64,000 nucleotides of DNA from Sthenelais limicola (GCA_942159475.1 OW804096.1:43523744-43587743); one strand, 5' to 3'; counted from the stretch's first letter, positions 7,735 through 17,623 are shown. Notes: generated by a model from the letters alone, not told the origin. Translations and numbers: made by a program.

Positions 7735-8637
7735 TATATCTTATATCTCCTCTTATATAACTTGATATTTTGAGCCATGATTACAAACTTTTAATAGCAG
7801 TCGTGCGTAATGGGGACAGTCAGTTTCTGTTACTTAATATGTAATGAAGACAGTCAGTTTCTGTTAAGCTTTCTTTATTCACTATGCATATGTACATGAG
7901 CGATGAGTAAATTGAATACGATTCTATTCTACCAATCTTGTATTATGTTATAGTTTTCTCTCTCTCTCTATATGATTGATTAATTGCAGTGACTCCTATC
8001 CATACACTGAGACATTTCTTATACGAATCCTGGCACAAAGAAGATGAAGACTATCATGTAGCAGCATCATGTAACATCGGGAACAATCTGTAATCACCAA
8101 TCATTATAGTCACACATTCATTTATGATATAGTACACACGCACCGGTATGAGTCCGCACACATTGAGTATATTGAGTATCATTCTATAGTCACACATTAA
8201 CGTATCCTAATATAATCTCTATATATGATTGATTGATTGCAGTGACTCCTATCCATACACTGAGACATTTCTTATACGAATCCAGGCACAAAGAAGGTGA
8301 AGACTATCATGTAGCAGCATCATGTAACATCGGGAACAATCTGTAATCACCAATCATTATAGTATACACGTTCATTTATGATATAGTACACACGCATCGG
8401 TATGAGTCCGCATACATTGAGTATACTTATATGCTTATTCATTTATGATATGATATAATACACACGCACCGGTATGAGTCCGCACACGCACACATTGTCC
8501 GCACTTATCTGGTACAGTCCGCACACATTGAGTATATTGAGTATCATTCTATAGTCACACATTAACGTATCCTAATATAATAGTCCTGCTAGCACAAGTA
8601 CATCGGTATAAAGTCCATATAAGTCCCTATCCATTGC
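7735..8637. repeat. Non-coding repeat array between converging genes
   Basis: Two long direct copies are visible. One runs about 7,964-8,214 and the other about 8,215-8,580. Both start with CTCTATAT(AT)GATTGATT, continue with a GCAGTGACTCCTATCC block and end with ACGTATCCTAATATAA. The second copy carries an extra partial unit with the CACCGGTATGAGTCCGCACAC block repeated. Ahead of the array, GACAGTCAGTTTCTGTTA occurs twice (about 7,815 and 7,850). No protein gene is seen. A possible leftward polyadenylation signal (TTTATT on +) is at 7874-7879. Confidence 0.7.
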
Positions 8638-9669
8638 TTAGCACATCTTAGCAATCTGAGCCACTTCATATGGCTCATTGTCTGGTACAATGACAGTGTC
8701 CTTTCCTTTCCAAACCTGGTCCAAAAAGTCGGTTGCATCATCCACGGTAACCAACGATTGAACAATTCCATAGCGAGGCGCCACCATCGATCCGAGCAGG
8801 AACAGTCTGTCTGGAGTGACTTTGAAGTGGGCTTTACTCAGACAGTCCATGTCTATGAACTGATTACGGCAGCCATCCTTGTGAGCATCCTCAGGAATAT
8901 TCAGTCCAGCGATACATCCTTTGCACTTTGCTTTCAATGCCTTCATGTACTCCGCATGCACGAGAACTTTATACATTTTTTCATATAAATTCCATGCGTA
9001 GGGGGACCTGTTCTTTTTTTCCTCAATCTTGAGTGTGTATGTATCGTCAATTGCATGTTGTTCGAAGAACAACTCTCCCTTTTCCTCACACTTATCACGG
9101 CTGAAGTACTCTTCTCCACCACTGTCCACTTCGTCCTCCTCTTCTCCTTCTTCTCCAGTACAGACAATCCTCCAATAGTATGTGCTATACTCATGGTTCA
9201 TTTTCATTACCTTTGAACGCTCCTCGTCGTCATCCTCCTCGTCCTCCTCCTCCTTCTTTTCCCCCTCCTCTCCCTCAGCAGCACTTCTTTTCTTTGCCTC
9301 TTCTCTTCTCTTCGCCTGGAGAGAAAAGGCACGAACAAACTTTTTAAACTCAGGCATTGAAAAGTTGAAAGAACCTGAAGACAATCTTTGCCCATTCTGA
9401 TCCAATTCTGTAAAGCTCACATACTCCACGCCTCGAAAGTTTGTGCGAGTCACTCTCCAATTATCTGACTTCAGTGAAGCTTCTGGATTGTTGAGTAGCA
9501 TGTCAGCATGTCTATGAGCATACCTCATCACTGAAGATGGAACAATTGTACGTCTTGTATTATCCAAGTCCTTTCGTCTTTCCACTTCCATAAGTTCGTC
9601 CATGTCTAGTCTATAACGCAAAGCCACCTTCAAACTCAATTGCATTGTCTCCATACTGTGCATTGCCAT
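8638..9669 (-). CDS. Unknown right-arm protein with PC4-like segment and zinc-like motif
   Basis: This 343-residue protein has three visible parts. Residues 70-113 (WRVTRTNFRGVEYVSF through FNFSMPEFKKFV) resemble the strand pattern of PC4-type single-stranded DNA-binding coactivators; this is a pattern guess. Residues 130-150 are a strongly acidic low-complexity tract. Residues 249-276 hold C249-x2-C252, H263, C267 and C276, a likely zinc site similar in layout to a Cys/His motif I recall from other invertebrate Polinton proteins. A TATAAAG box lies at 9708-9714 on this strand, about 40 bases before the ATG. A DNA-binding or regulatory role is plausible but unproven. Confidence 0.72.
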   Translation of the reverse strand: MAMHSMETMQLSLKVALRYRLDMDELMEVERRKDLDNTRRTIVPSSVMRYAHRHADMLLNNPEASLKSDNWRVTRTNFRGVEYVSFTELDQNGQRLSSGSFNFSMPEFKKFVRAFSLQAKRREEAKKRSAAEGEEGEKKEEEDEEDDDEERSKVMKMNHEYSTYYWRIVCTGEEGEEEDEVDSGGEEYFSRDKCEEKGELFFEQHAIDDTYTLKIEEKKNRSPYAWNLYEKMYKVLVHAEYMKALKAKCKGCIAGLNIPEDAHKDGCRNQFIDMDCLSKAHFKVTPDRLFLLGSMVAPRYGIVQSLVTVDDATDFLDQVWKGKDTVIVPDNEPYEVAQIAKMC

Positions 9670-9796
9670 TGCCGAGCTATGACACTGTCAACTACCAACG
9701 TCTGTGTCTTTATAGTCTCCACCAGCAATGGCGACGAATGCTCCCTCCCTCCCTCCCTCCCTCTCATGACAGCAATGGCGATGGTAATGGCTGCGA
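9670..9796. promoter_or_regulatory. Promoter region of the 8638-9669 gene
   Basis: The stretch contains TATAAAG on the minus strand at 9708-9714, a (CCCT)n run at 9744-9763, and repeated ATGGCG/AATGGC motifs on the plus strand (about 9728, 9775, 9786) that recur near the right end of the element. Confidence 0.5.
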
Positions 9797-10780
9797 TTAT
9801 GCACGAGCTATACTAGGGAAGGGATAATATGTCGTAGGAGGCTCCGGCTCTACGATGACGACTGGTGCTTCTAGTCGAATAGGGAGTTCGGCTCTGAGCT
9901 TCTCCTGCAATGTCTTCACATGGGGTATATCCTCCACCTCAGGAAATTTCCTCCTCAGATAATTATAGCTGCCTCTTTGTTTCAATGGTGGCATACACTC
10001 TACATCGAGCATAGAGCATGTATTGTCATAGTAACCGCATCGTAAACAGGGTCCTTCATCCCCAGTCAATCCAGTCGCCACATTTATGCACACAATATCA
10101 TTCCATTGTTCATCGCGACAGGGGAGAGGCAAAAGCTCATCCAAGTCTTTCATCTCAAACGCTTTGCCGCAGTAGCACCTCACCTTATAGTCATTCGCAT
10201 AGAGCATGTCCCAATACTCCACTTCCCTATATGCAATCATAGGGTCTGCAGACGGAGCATTTCTTTGTCCATACATTAAACAAAAAGGCGTATGAGCACA
10301 TGTCTTCCCATCACTTTTAAATATAGGCAATGGTGGCCTAAATGGAATATATATTTTCTTCATGGCTGACTTTATCTCAGACAGATAGAAATACACACTC
10401 TTGAATGGCTCCTCAGCATGAAATGTATGTGAAAATATAATGTCTGCTGGTAATATAAATACCTTAGAATGCATGTGAAACTTCGCACAAAAATGATGAC
10501 AATAATGCTCATAAAAGTTCAGCGCATCACTCTCTGACACATTTTCATTTCTCACAAAGCACACATTCAGTCCATGTCCAATATAGGTCCATGGCATTGC
10601 ATAATCCTGTCGAGCGTAGTCCTCACGATCATTTATGCTTTTATTCATTCTATAGTACTCTCTATCATGGCGTCTCATCACATCAGCCCACTGTCGAGCC
10701 ACAGCAACGGGACCGCCTAGAAACAGTATTTTAGCTTCCTTAGATAAAGAAATACAGCGACCTCTTCGTTTGTACTCCAT
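9797..10780 (-). CDS. Unknown Cys-rich right-arm protein
   Basis: The ATG at 10778-10780 gives a 327-residue product. I do not recognise the family. The N-terminal part is mixed alpha/beta with a hydrophobic strand ending in glycine (ILFLGGPVAVA). The C-terminal half has paired cysteines: CYCG (C202, C204) and CLRCG (C245, C248), with C221, C231 and C255 nearby, a layout that suits a zinc ribbon or treble clef. The start lies only 5 bases after the stop of the upstream coiled-coil gene, so the two are probably on one message. Replication or transcription roles are possible but not shown. Confidence 0.68.
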   Translation of the reverse strand: MEYKRRGRCISLSKEAKILFLGGPVAVARQWADVMRRHDREYYRMNKSINDREDYARQDYAMPWTYIGHGLNVCFVRNENVSESDALNFYEHYCHHFCAKFHMHSKVFILPADIIFSHTFHAEEPFKSVYFYLSEIKSAMKKIYIPFRPPLPIFKSDGKTCAHTPFCLMYGQRNAPSADPMIAYREVEYWDMLYANDYKVRCYCGKAFEMKDLDELLPLPCRDEQWNDIVCINVATGLTGDEGPCLRCGYYDNTCSMLDVECMPPLKQRGSYNYLRRKFPEVEDIPHVKTLQEKLRAELPIRLEAPVVIVEPEPPTTYYPFPSIARA

Positions 10781-10785
10781 ACTGA

Positions 10786-11106
10786 TCACTGACGCATGTC
10801 CTTTGAAATCTCATAGTATCCCTCCTGAGACATAGCCTTCTCCTGCCCCAACACAAAGTTCATTTTCTGCTCGAGCAAATAGTTATTAGTTTTATGAAGT
10901 GAATCATTCTTCATTGACAACGTATCCACTGTCATCTTCAACATATAAATTTGAGAAATAAGTTCATTCAATGTCTTATTTGACTCTTGCAAAAGACTCA
11001 CCAATCGCTCATTCTTTCCTCTTAGACGATTATTGTCTCTCATTACGTCATGAAGCAATGCACGACAGGCAGCCTTAGCTCTTTCTCTCTTCTCGTAGTT
11101 TTCCAT
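10786..11106 (-). CDS. Coiled-coil right-arm protein
   Basis: The first ATG (11104-11106) gives 106 residues. Residues about 20-90 are strongly predicted by eye as a coiled coil: heptad-like Leu/Ile/Met spacing through DNNRLRGKNERLVSLLQESN and on to LHKTNNYLLEQK, with few prolines or glycines. It starts 12 bases after the stop of the gene before it and ends 5 bases before the next start. A structural or scaffold role would be typical; the family is unknown. Confidence 0.65.
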   Translation of the reverse strand: MENYEKRERAKAACRALLHDVMRDNNRLRGKNERLVSLLQESNKTLNELISQIYMLKMTVDTLSMKNDSLHKTNNYLLEQKMNFVLGQEKAMSQEGYYEISKDMRQ

Positions 11107-11118
11107 TATACCAGACAA

Positions 11119-11370
11119 TTATTCTTCACCGATTAATCTAGCAGTTAATTCAGTTGTCAACACATCTCGCATCCTCAGATGTATGTCTCTCCGACATATA
11201 TGCACTGCAAACGCTATTCCATCATCGCTAGCCAGACTCATCTTTAGTTGCTGATATATTACTTCCTCCTGTTCAACCATAATCCACAACATTAATGTCA
11301 TGGTATCTATATTCGTAATTGTTTCTAAGCATGATTCAGGATCAAAATTATCGTAATCCATGTAATCCAT
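11119..11370 (-). CDS. Small acidic right-arm protein
   Basis: The ATG at 11368-11370 gives 83 residues beginning MDYMDYDNFDPESC, with an acidic N-terminus and helical remainder. It is not recognised. It begins 19 bases after the stop of the upstream gene and ends 12 bases before the coiled-coil gene. The tight spacing is the main support for its reality. Confidence 0.5.
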   Translation of the reverse strand: MDYMDYDNFDPESCLETITNIDTMTLMLWIMVEQEEVIYQQLKMSLASDDGIAFAVHICRRDIHLRMRDVLTTELTARLIGEE

Positions 11371-11389
11371 GATGACACCGCTGTTGAAT

Positions 11390-11854
11390 TTAATCAATAT
11401 CCACTTGTAACTTATCTTCCACAAGCATCACAAAGTCATTTGTCATGGTAAAATCTATATTATGTCTTTGACAAAACTCTGATCCCATATATATATGATC
11501 ATTTGCTTCTATTCCATGTATCAGTCTATGCACACTCAAATGAAAATCCTCTTCTGCATTCGAATTGAAAATAGACACAATGTTTTGAAGTTCGTCAATT
11601 CGCCTAGATTCACACAAAACTATTTGTTTCAGTAAATCTCTATCACGCAACGTAAGCTCGTTCTCTGTAATAAGATACAACTCATTCATGGTCCTCCAGC
11701 TGCACGTCCCAAAACAAGCGATGGCTCTCCTCCCCAATGGGTATTTCTTATATACAGACTCATCCTTTAAAAAATAATATTCCCTATAAACTTCATTTTC
11801 TCTATAATCCCATTCATACACTCCATCCTTAATTATCCAGCTGAAACACTGCAT
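11390..11854 (-). CDS. Unknown first gene of the right-arm cluster
   Basis: The ATG at 11852-11854 gives 154 residues beginning MQCFSWIIKDGVYEWDYREN. It is rich in aromatic and charged residues, with a central segment (NELYLITENELTLRDRDLLK) that looks helical. I do not recognise it. It is first in the leftward cluster. A weak TATA-like sequence on this strand (TGTATTAAAC, about 11,876-11,885) lies 25-30 bases upstream. Its distance from the element end suggests an early-type promoter in the repeat region to its right. Confidence 0.6.
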   Translation of the reverse strand: MQCFSWIIKDGVYEWDYRENEVYREYYFLKDESVYKKYPLGRRAIACFGTCSWRTMNELYLITENELTLRDRDLLKQIVLCESRRIDELQNIVSIFNSNAEEDFHLSVHRLIHGIEANDHIYMGSEFCQRHNIDFTMTNDFVMLVEDKLQVDID

Positions 11855-11970
11855 TCTCACCCCATGTTTTCATCTAGTTTAATACATTGTCACCACCTCC
11901 TTTCATCTTCATAATTCATCATTTCAATTCCTATCTTGTAAATAAAAGAAGATACACACGCGTCGTTGTC

Positions 11971-12291
11971 ATGGAAGCCATTAAAGGAAGCTGTTTCTGT
12001 CACCGTCAGCCATTGCCCGAACAATTTATGAGGTCCTTGTGTGACAAAGGAAGACCTAGTCCTACACCATTCTCTATGCTGATGTTGTCTCCGGCTGGTG
12101 GCATTTCCAGTCACTATCCATTTGAGAGCAGAAACCATTATGCTCTATTTAAACCCATTCTCCAAAGCATTCTCCATGATAATGAAGCTCGCACTTCTAA
12201 AGTCAAACGTAATAATTATACAATATCATTCCGTCGAATCTATCCACGATTCATTATGATCATTATGATTAATATAATTAATCTATTTTAA
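11971..12291 (+). CDS. Possible small divergent protein near the element end
   Basis: An open frame from ATG 11971 codes 106 residues beginning MEAIKGSCFCHRQPLPEQF. It lies divergently to the right-arm cluster and runs into the AT-rich terminal repeat, which supplies its last 20 or so residues (isoleucine-rich). No family is recognised and no strong promoter is seen. It may be real, or an accident of the promoter region. Confidence 0.28.
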   Translation: MEAIKGSCFCHRQPLPEQFMRSLCDKGRPSPTPFSMLMLSPAGGISSHYPFESRNHYALFKPILQSILHDNEARTSKVKRNNYTISFRRIYPRFIMIIMINIINLF

Positions 12292-12307
12292 TTAAGTACA
12301 CCCTTCA

Positions 12308-12434
12308 GGGGTCAAAGGTTAATGACTCTATCCACGATTCATTATGATCATTATGATTAATATAATTAATCTATTAATTAAGTACACCCTTCAGGGGTCA
12401 AAGGTTAATGACTAAGGTCAGGGGTCAAAGGTTA
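12308..12434 (+). promoter_or_regulatory. Three DR1-like nuclear receptor sites
   Basis: GGGGTCAAAGGTTA occurs at 12308-12321, 12394-12407 and 12421-12434. It reads as two AGGTCA-type half-sites one base apart (DR1), the arrangement bound by HNF4, RXR and COUP-TF receptors. Extra AAGGTCA half-sites adjoin the third copy (12414-12420 and 12441-12447). The sequence is seen; receptor binding is inferred. Confidence 0.4.
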
Positions 12435-12479
12435 ATGACTAAGGTCAATGACAACGATTATCCTAACCCAAGGTCACTG

Positions 12480-12520
12480 TCATGGCGATCATCACATATA
12501 CCTCATGATGATCGCCATGA
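12480..12520. repeat. Perfect 15-bp hairpin in the element end
   Basis: TCATGGCGATCATCA (12480-12494) is followed 11 bases later by its exact reverse complement (12506-12520). It overlaps the ATGGCG motif family of this region and could be a factor-binding dyad. Confidence 0.75.
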
Positions 12521-12800
12521 TGGTCATTCATCATTCTCACTACCTGTCATGGCGGCCATTACTATTTGACGGTCATTCATCATTCTCACTATCTGTCATG
12601 GCCGCCATTACTATTTGACATAACTAGGTCATCCTCCATGGCAGCCATTACGTCTGTACGTTTTTTATTGCTTGATTTTCCCATAGACGTTTTTTATTGC
12701 TTGATGGCTCCTATCTGAGGTGCATTTTCGAGCAAAAAGTTTTTTATTGCTTGACTTATCCTATTCAAAACGTACCCGTAATGCGCCTCTAAAGACTACT

Positions 12801-15576
12801 AAGAAAGAGATATTTTAATGCTCTCTGTGAATGTCACAGGTCTTCCGAGCACCCCTTGGATTTTGATACACAAAAATATAAGAAAGGTAGTAAGCAGGAA
12901 AAGGTAAATGGCTAAGTCAGTTAATGCCCGAGACCCTTTGATCCATTTTGGGCAAGACCTACCAATGAAATGTCTTGAAGACACTCTTATTCGGGGGAAA
13001 TTAATAGACCTACTCGGACGATTTCTCATACCACGCCAACAATGACAATGTTCGAATCCATATTGCATTTCCAACAATCAGTTCACGATATGTGACCGAA
13101 TCTTCATCGTTAACTTCGGCGCCACCTGCCCAAATACAAGGCCTATTATAGGAAGGGGGCGATGGATGGGACTTGGATTGTATCATAGACCTGTCGATCA
13201 TTATGAAGCAAGTGGGAAGCCATCTGAGCCTGAGCCTACCAAGTCTAGGCTTTCCCATCCACCCTTTACATTCATTGCATAAATGATGGGCGTTTGGGAA
13301 TTCGAAGCTTGTCTCTAACGGAACCGGAGCAAGTGATCTTAGCGCCTACTCTTACCCCGGTGCTTGCCGGCCCATCAATCACGATCAGAATCAATGATGA
13401 CCATGAACATGCAGGCCTTGGTTGGTTATCGCTTGATCATTGGAAGAATGCCGAAATTTCTGCTGTTTGGTCAAAGAGATATAAGAGGAATAACTCAAAA
13501 ACGTGTCATCGCCCAACTTCGAGGTTCAGATCTCAAAGGCCATTCCCATTTCTTGGCGAACCTAATTTCGTTTGGGGCCTATTGTCGTAGGAAGAGGAAT
13601 TAAGTCTGATTAAGTTTTTTTTAACATTCTGAGTAAATGCAAGTATTTCACGACGCTGTCAGAGGATGGGGTCATCCCCAACAAACATAGCTCTGAGTGT
13701 GTTCGCAATTAAGCTGCATGCATGGGTCCTCTCGAATTTTAACATTAAACTGTGGGAATTATGATCTAGAAGATTAGGTCTAGTTTTCGCTGGGTTACCT
13801 CCGCCCCCATCCCTTCCACCCACATACTGCTCGAGAACATCAACGTTTTCAGTAGATTAGGTTGAGGTTGTTTTTTTCACATTTCTCCAAATCCAATTTA
13901 TGGGAGCAGGATCCTCAGATAATGAAATCTCATCATGTTCAAAGCTATCGGCTTTCGTGATATTATTCCCAAAATATTGGACATATTTAATTAGTTCACT
14001 CGTAATACATTATATCCCAGTAATGTTTAGGTAGCAAATGAGTTTGGGGATTTACCCTTTCTCTGCGACTCAAAAAGACACTCGGAAATGGGTGCTATTC
14101 AAAGGAAACAAGTCTCAAATATCAACAATCGGTAGGATTATATCGGCTTATATCTTCTATCTTTGTAGGATATTGAGCCTTCATGCATTTAACTTAATTT
14201 TTCACCGAATGGGACCTTTCTCTGTATAACACGAGGTTGCGGATTAACCTATACACATTTACTTACACTTTTTCCTCGCTAACACAAAAGTAAATCCTGA
14301 TCTAAGCCTGTCGGCTCTCACTCCGTCACTCCCAGACTCAGAGAGGAAGAGAGCTGAACTAAACTCTCATGTTTCTTCCTACCCAACCTCACTTGTCACG
14401 CCACTTAGAGGCACTTCAGCTTTCACTTACGTGCCACCATCCTATACAGATGTTTCAGTCGGCTTTGGACCGTCTCAGGAAGTCCTTCAATTCTCGTAAT
14501 CTCGATGTTGTGACGTAAGTATATTACCTTGGCAGTAATATCATGGATAATCAAGCGTTCCCCCATGTAAAGCATTCAAAGAATTCCTCCATATATAGTT
14601 CCATTTTCATCAAATTAACCCAGTTGCACCCAGATGCAGGGACTAAGTCGGAAGCCATACGTGAACGCCATTAGGAAGGACAACAACAGCACACTCCAGA
14701 ATTAATGCACTATAATTCCCCATTGATTAGACATATATATGTAGCTCATCACCCAGGCTTTTATTGACTATTTTCCTCCTTTATGTGTGTCGCCGAGAGT
14801 ATTTCGATGGACTATGAGGAGACCGCGAAAACATCCATTTTGTGAAAACATCCATACACCATTCTGTCTTCGTAGATGGGACGAAAGGGGGCAGTATGGA
14901 GATTAACACAATGGATACTGTATACCATTGTTGATACTACAAATGTATAGATCTAGTTTAAATATTTGTTTGAGGGATGATAAATAGGAGTGTAGTACAT
15001 GCATTATTAGATTGGCGTGACCATGCAGAGTAGCAAAGATTAGTTAGCCTATGGTGACAGATCAAACTTCATTTTAGATAACTAGTGCTTTTACCAACTG
15101 ATCTATAATGCAGGATAAACTGTCATATTTTTTTCCGGAATAAATATTATTACAGTAAGACATCTGAAGCAGTCAATCAATTGTCGAGGGAAAGGATGCC
15201 AGGAGATATCTCAGATTGAGAATAGGAATCAAGGTATAAGTAATATCAAAATTGGCGACAAGGTATTAACATAGATGCCCCGTCAAGCAAATATACAAAG
15301 CCCTGGTATCTGTAAAGACGGAGAACTGTGACAAGATAATCAGAATGAATTATGCAAATCTGCTAAATCTGAATAAGGAGGAATTTGATGAGATATCTTG
15401 GAGTCACATCTTACTACTAGTGAAACTAGGCTCCAGGTCCCACAGTACAGATACTTTCATAGAATCATCACAATGTATAATGTCTACCTTAAAAACACAC
15501 GGGTCAAAACAAATAATACTGGTAACTGATGCGAACATCAAGTTAATGCCTTTTTGGCGGTAAAATATGCAGATAC
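12801..15576. other. Non-coding flank right of the Polinton
   Basis: No gene is recognised. The stretch 13,010-13,600 is richer in GC and has overlapping open frames of 80-98 codons on both strands, but they conflict and none matches a family I know. A tRNA-like B-box sequence (GTTCGAATCC) at about 13,046 has no matching A box at the right distance. Confidence 0.5.
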
Positions 15577-16365
15577 TATGGAAGACCTTTTACCCATCAA
15601 CCGATGTCAAATGGCCGAATCGGATGCCGAAATCCGATGCCCGAACCGAACCGAACCGAACCCCGAACCCATACCGAACCCTGTATGACAATACGCCATT
15701 ATAAAGCATAGCAAACAACTCTCACCGAAAAGAAACAATTCGGAAAAATTGTCTTTTTTTCGGCCTCATTTCGGCCTCGGTTCGGTAATCACCGACCTTT
15801 ATAATTTGCTGAATGATCCGATATCCGAACCGAGCCGAACCGATATTAAATAAATTCGGGAGAATTCGGTAAAATCTCTCTTTTATTCGGCCGAATTCGG
15901 CCGAATTTAGTACGAATTCGGACTAACTTCGGACTAAATTCGGACGTCACATATTGGGCCACTGTGTCCCCATTTCCCAACGGATTGGAATACTTTAAAA
16001 AGCTCTGTAATGCTGACATGTTCCCGGTTCGGTTGGTATACAATACAGGTTCATAGTCTTAATTAACGTGCCTGTACAGACGTTAATTAATAATTTAATA
16101 TATTTTTTCATATTGTAAAATATTCACCTTATATAATACATTACTACCAACGATTGCCAAATGAGGTACAGATAATGATTCAATAATTATATGATTTTAG
16201 GACAGTCAAATAGATATGTTCAGGTATTTAATACATTTTAAATTTTGGAAAAGGCTCAAATAGTTTTCGAGTAATGAGCATAAGTATTCAGACATAATTT
16301 TAGACATTATTTAGGCAAATTAATTATACCTGAGTATAATGAGTAATGAGCGGCACTATGTGTAG

Positions 16366-16371
16366 AAAGAC

Positions 16372-16397
<26 letters not shown>
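16366..16397. repeat. (GA)n microsatellite
   Basis: About 30 bases of alternating AG. The open frame across it is a repeat artefact. Confidence 0.9.
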
Positions 16398-16402
<5 letters not shown>

Positions 16403-16658
16403 CAGAGACTTGTTATGTATATATGTGTTATGTATACTGTATGTTATGTATACTGTATATTATTTATACTATATGTTAGTTATATATGGTATGCGGTATA
16501 TATACATGTATGTATGGATGATATATTGTATGTATATCATGGTGTATGTGGCCAATTCCACCAATCAGGGGTCATACTAACATTGTTATCCATGGAATAA
16601 TAACATAATATACGTATTTCCCCCCATCGAAATAAGTCGATCATGGTAATCATAGAAC

Positions 16659-16835
16659 TTACTCGTCTATTTTCATCCCCCCTCCCATTCAACCTGTTTG
16701 ACAACTGACAAATCTGCCAGGTAAACAGGTTGAATGGGAGGTGGGATGAAAATAGACGAGTTAGTCCGTGTTTCCTAAATACGTATATTTACTCGTCTAT
16801 TTTCATCCCCCCTCCCATTCAACCTGTTTACCTGG
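16659..16835. repeat. Three-armed inverted repeat
   Basis: The arm ACTCGTCTATTTTCATCCCC and its continuation occupy 16659-16699, the reverse complement occupies 16716-16762, and a second direct copy occupies 16789-16835. The middle arm can pair with either neighbour; the second pairing is about 47 bp and nearly perfect. Confidence 0.85.
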
Positions 16836-17365
16836 CAATTGCCAAATCCTGTTGATACCTTAAAATAACAACCAGTCACACTATTTTTCAACAAATTGTA
16901 GAAACGCGATATTTGTTAAAATGTAACTAATTGTATCGGTATTAATCTACTACCTAATGAAAGTCAAAGTAAATGAGTCGCGCAAGTATTAAAGACACTC
17001 AAACAGAACAATAACAGTATTGAGATAACCACACTTGCATTATCATTGACTTACAGACTATAGTGAAAGCAAGTCATCGACCATTTGAAAGAACACTATT
17101 ATTGAATTTATCGGAATCAGTAAACATTGTAAACCCTCGTAGCATTTCCATTGTATCGATAAGTGATGTACCATTTATACTATTATCTTACTTAATTTCC
17201 ACTTTGTTTAGGGTGCCCTGGAATATCTACATTGTAGAGGGAACGTCCGATTTTGTATCATTTTTGATTCTGAATAAAAATTCTTATATATATATATTTG
17301 GCAACATTTGGTCTCCTACTGTCATAATCATTTTATATCATTTTCTGAGTCAGGTGTGTATGTCA

Positions 17366-17465
17366 GGTATGTATGTATGTATGTATGTATGTATGTATGT
17401 ATGTATACATGTATGTATGTGTATGTATGTATATATACATACATACACATATATATATGTATGTT
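17366..17465. repeat. (TATG)n microsatellite
   Basis: About 100 bases of GTAT/TATG repeats grading into ATAC and TATA. Open frames on both strands here are repeat artefacts. Confidence 0.9.
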
Positions 17466-17623
17466 ATATAAGCATAAAAGATTGCCGAATGCCGAGTTTT
17501 CCGAATTTCGGCAGAATTCGGCCGAGTTTCGGCCAAAACTCGGCCGGGTTTCGGCCGAGTTTTGGCCGAATTGATCCAATTCGGATAACCGAAGTTCGGT
17601 ATATGGGTAAATAGTCTTCCATA

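Larger units (their letters stand above)
12235..12800. repeat. Terminal repeat and regulatory region at the right end of the Polinton
   Basis: A unit of about 86 bases (CTATCCACGATTCATTATGA to the AGGTTAATGACT block) is present twice (about 12,239-12,326 and 12,328-12,412), with a third partial unit after it. A second repeat, CATCATTCTCACTA with GTCATGGCGGCCATTAC, recurs at 12,527-12,620. A third, ACGTTTTTTATTGCTTGAT, occurs three times (about 12,659, 12,687 and 12,738). Polintons carry long terminal inverted repeats; the matching left end is outside the window, so the exact boundary (somewhere near 12,790-12,810) is not fixed. Confidence 0.6.
15577..17623. mobile_element. TA-flanked inverted-repeat element with CCGAA subterminal repeats
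   Basis: The left end TATGGAAGACCTTTTACCCAT (15577) is mirrored by ATGGGTAAATAGTCTTCCATA ending at 17623, giving about 20-bp imperfect inverted termini flanked by TA, as in Tc1/mariner-like elements. Degenerate CCGAA/TTCGG repeats lie inside both ends (15,610-15,950 and 17,485-17,600). No transposase is seen. The interior holds GA and TATG microsatellites and a triple-arm inverted repeat. Confidence 0.55.

Noticed and set aside
9182..9400. Serine-run open frame opposite the 343-residue gene
   Set aside because: It is the complement of the acidic low-complexity tract.
13046..13056. tRNA B-box-like GTTCGAATCC
   Set aside because: There is no A box at the proper distance and no cloverleaf could be drawn.
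13010..13600. Overlapping open frames of 79-98 codons on both strands
   Set aside because: They conflict with one another, lack family resemblance and have no clear splice sites or promoter, so I did not call a gene.
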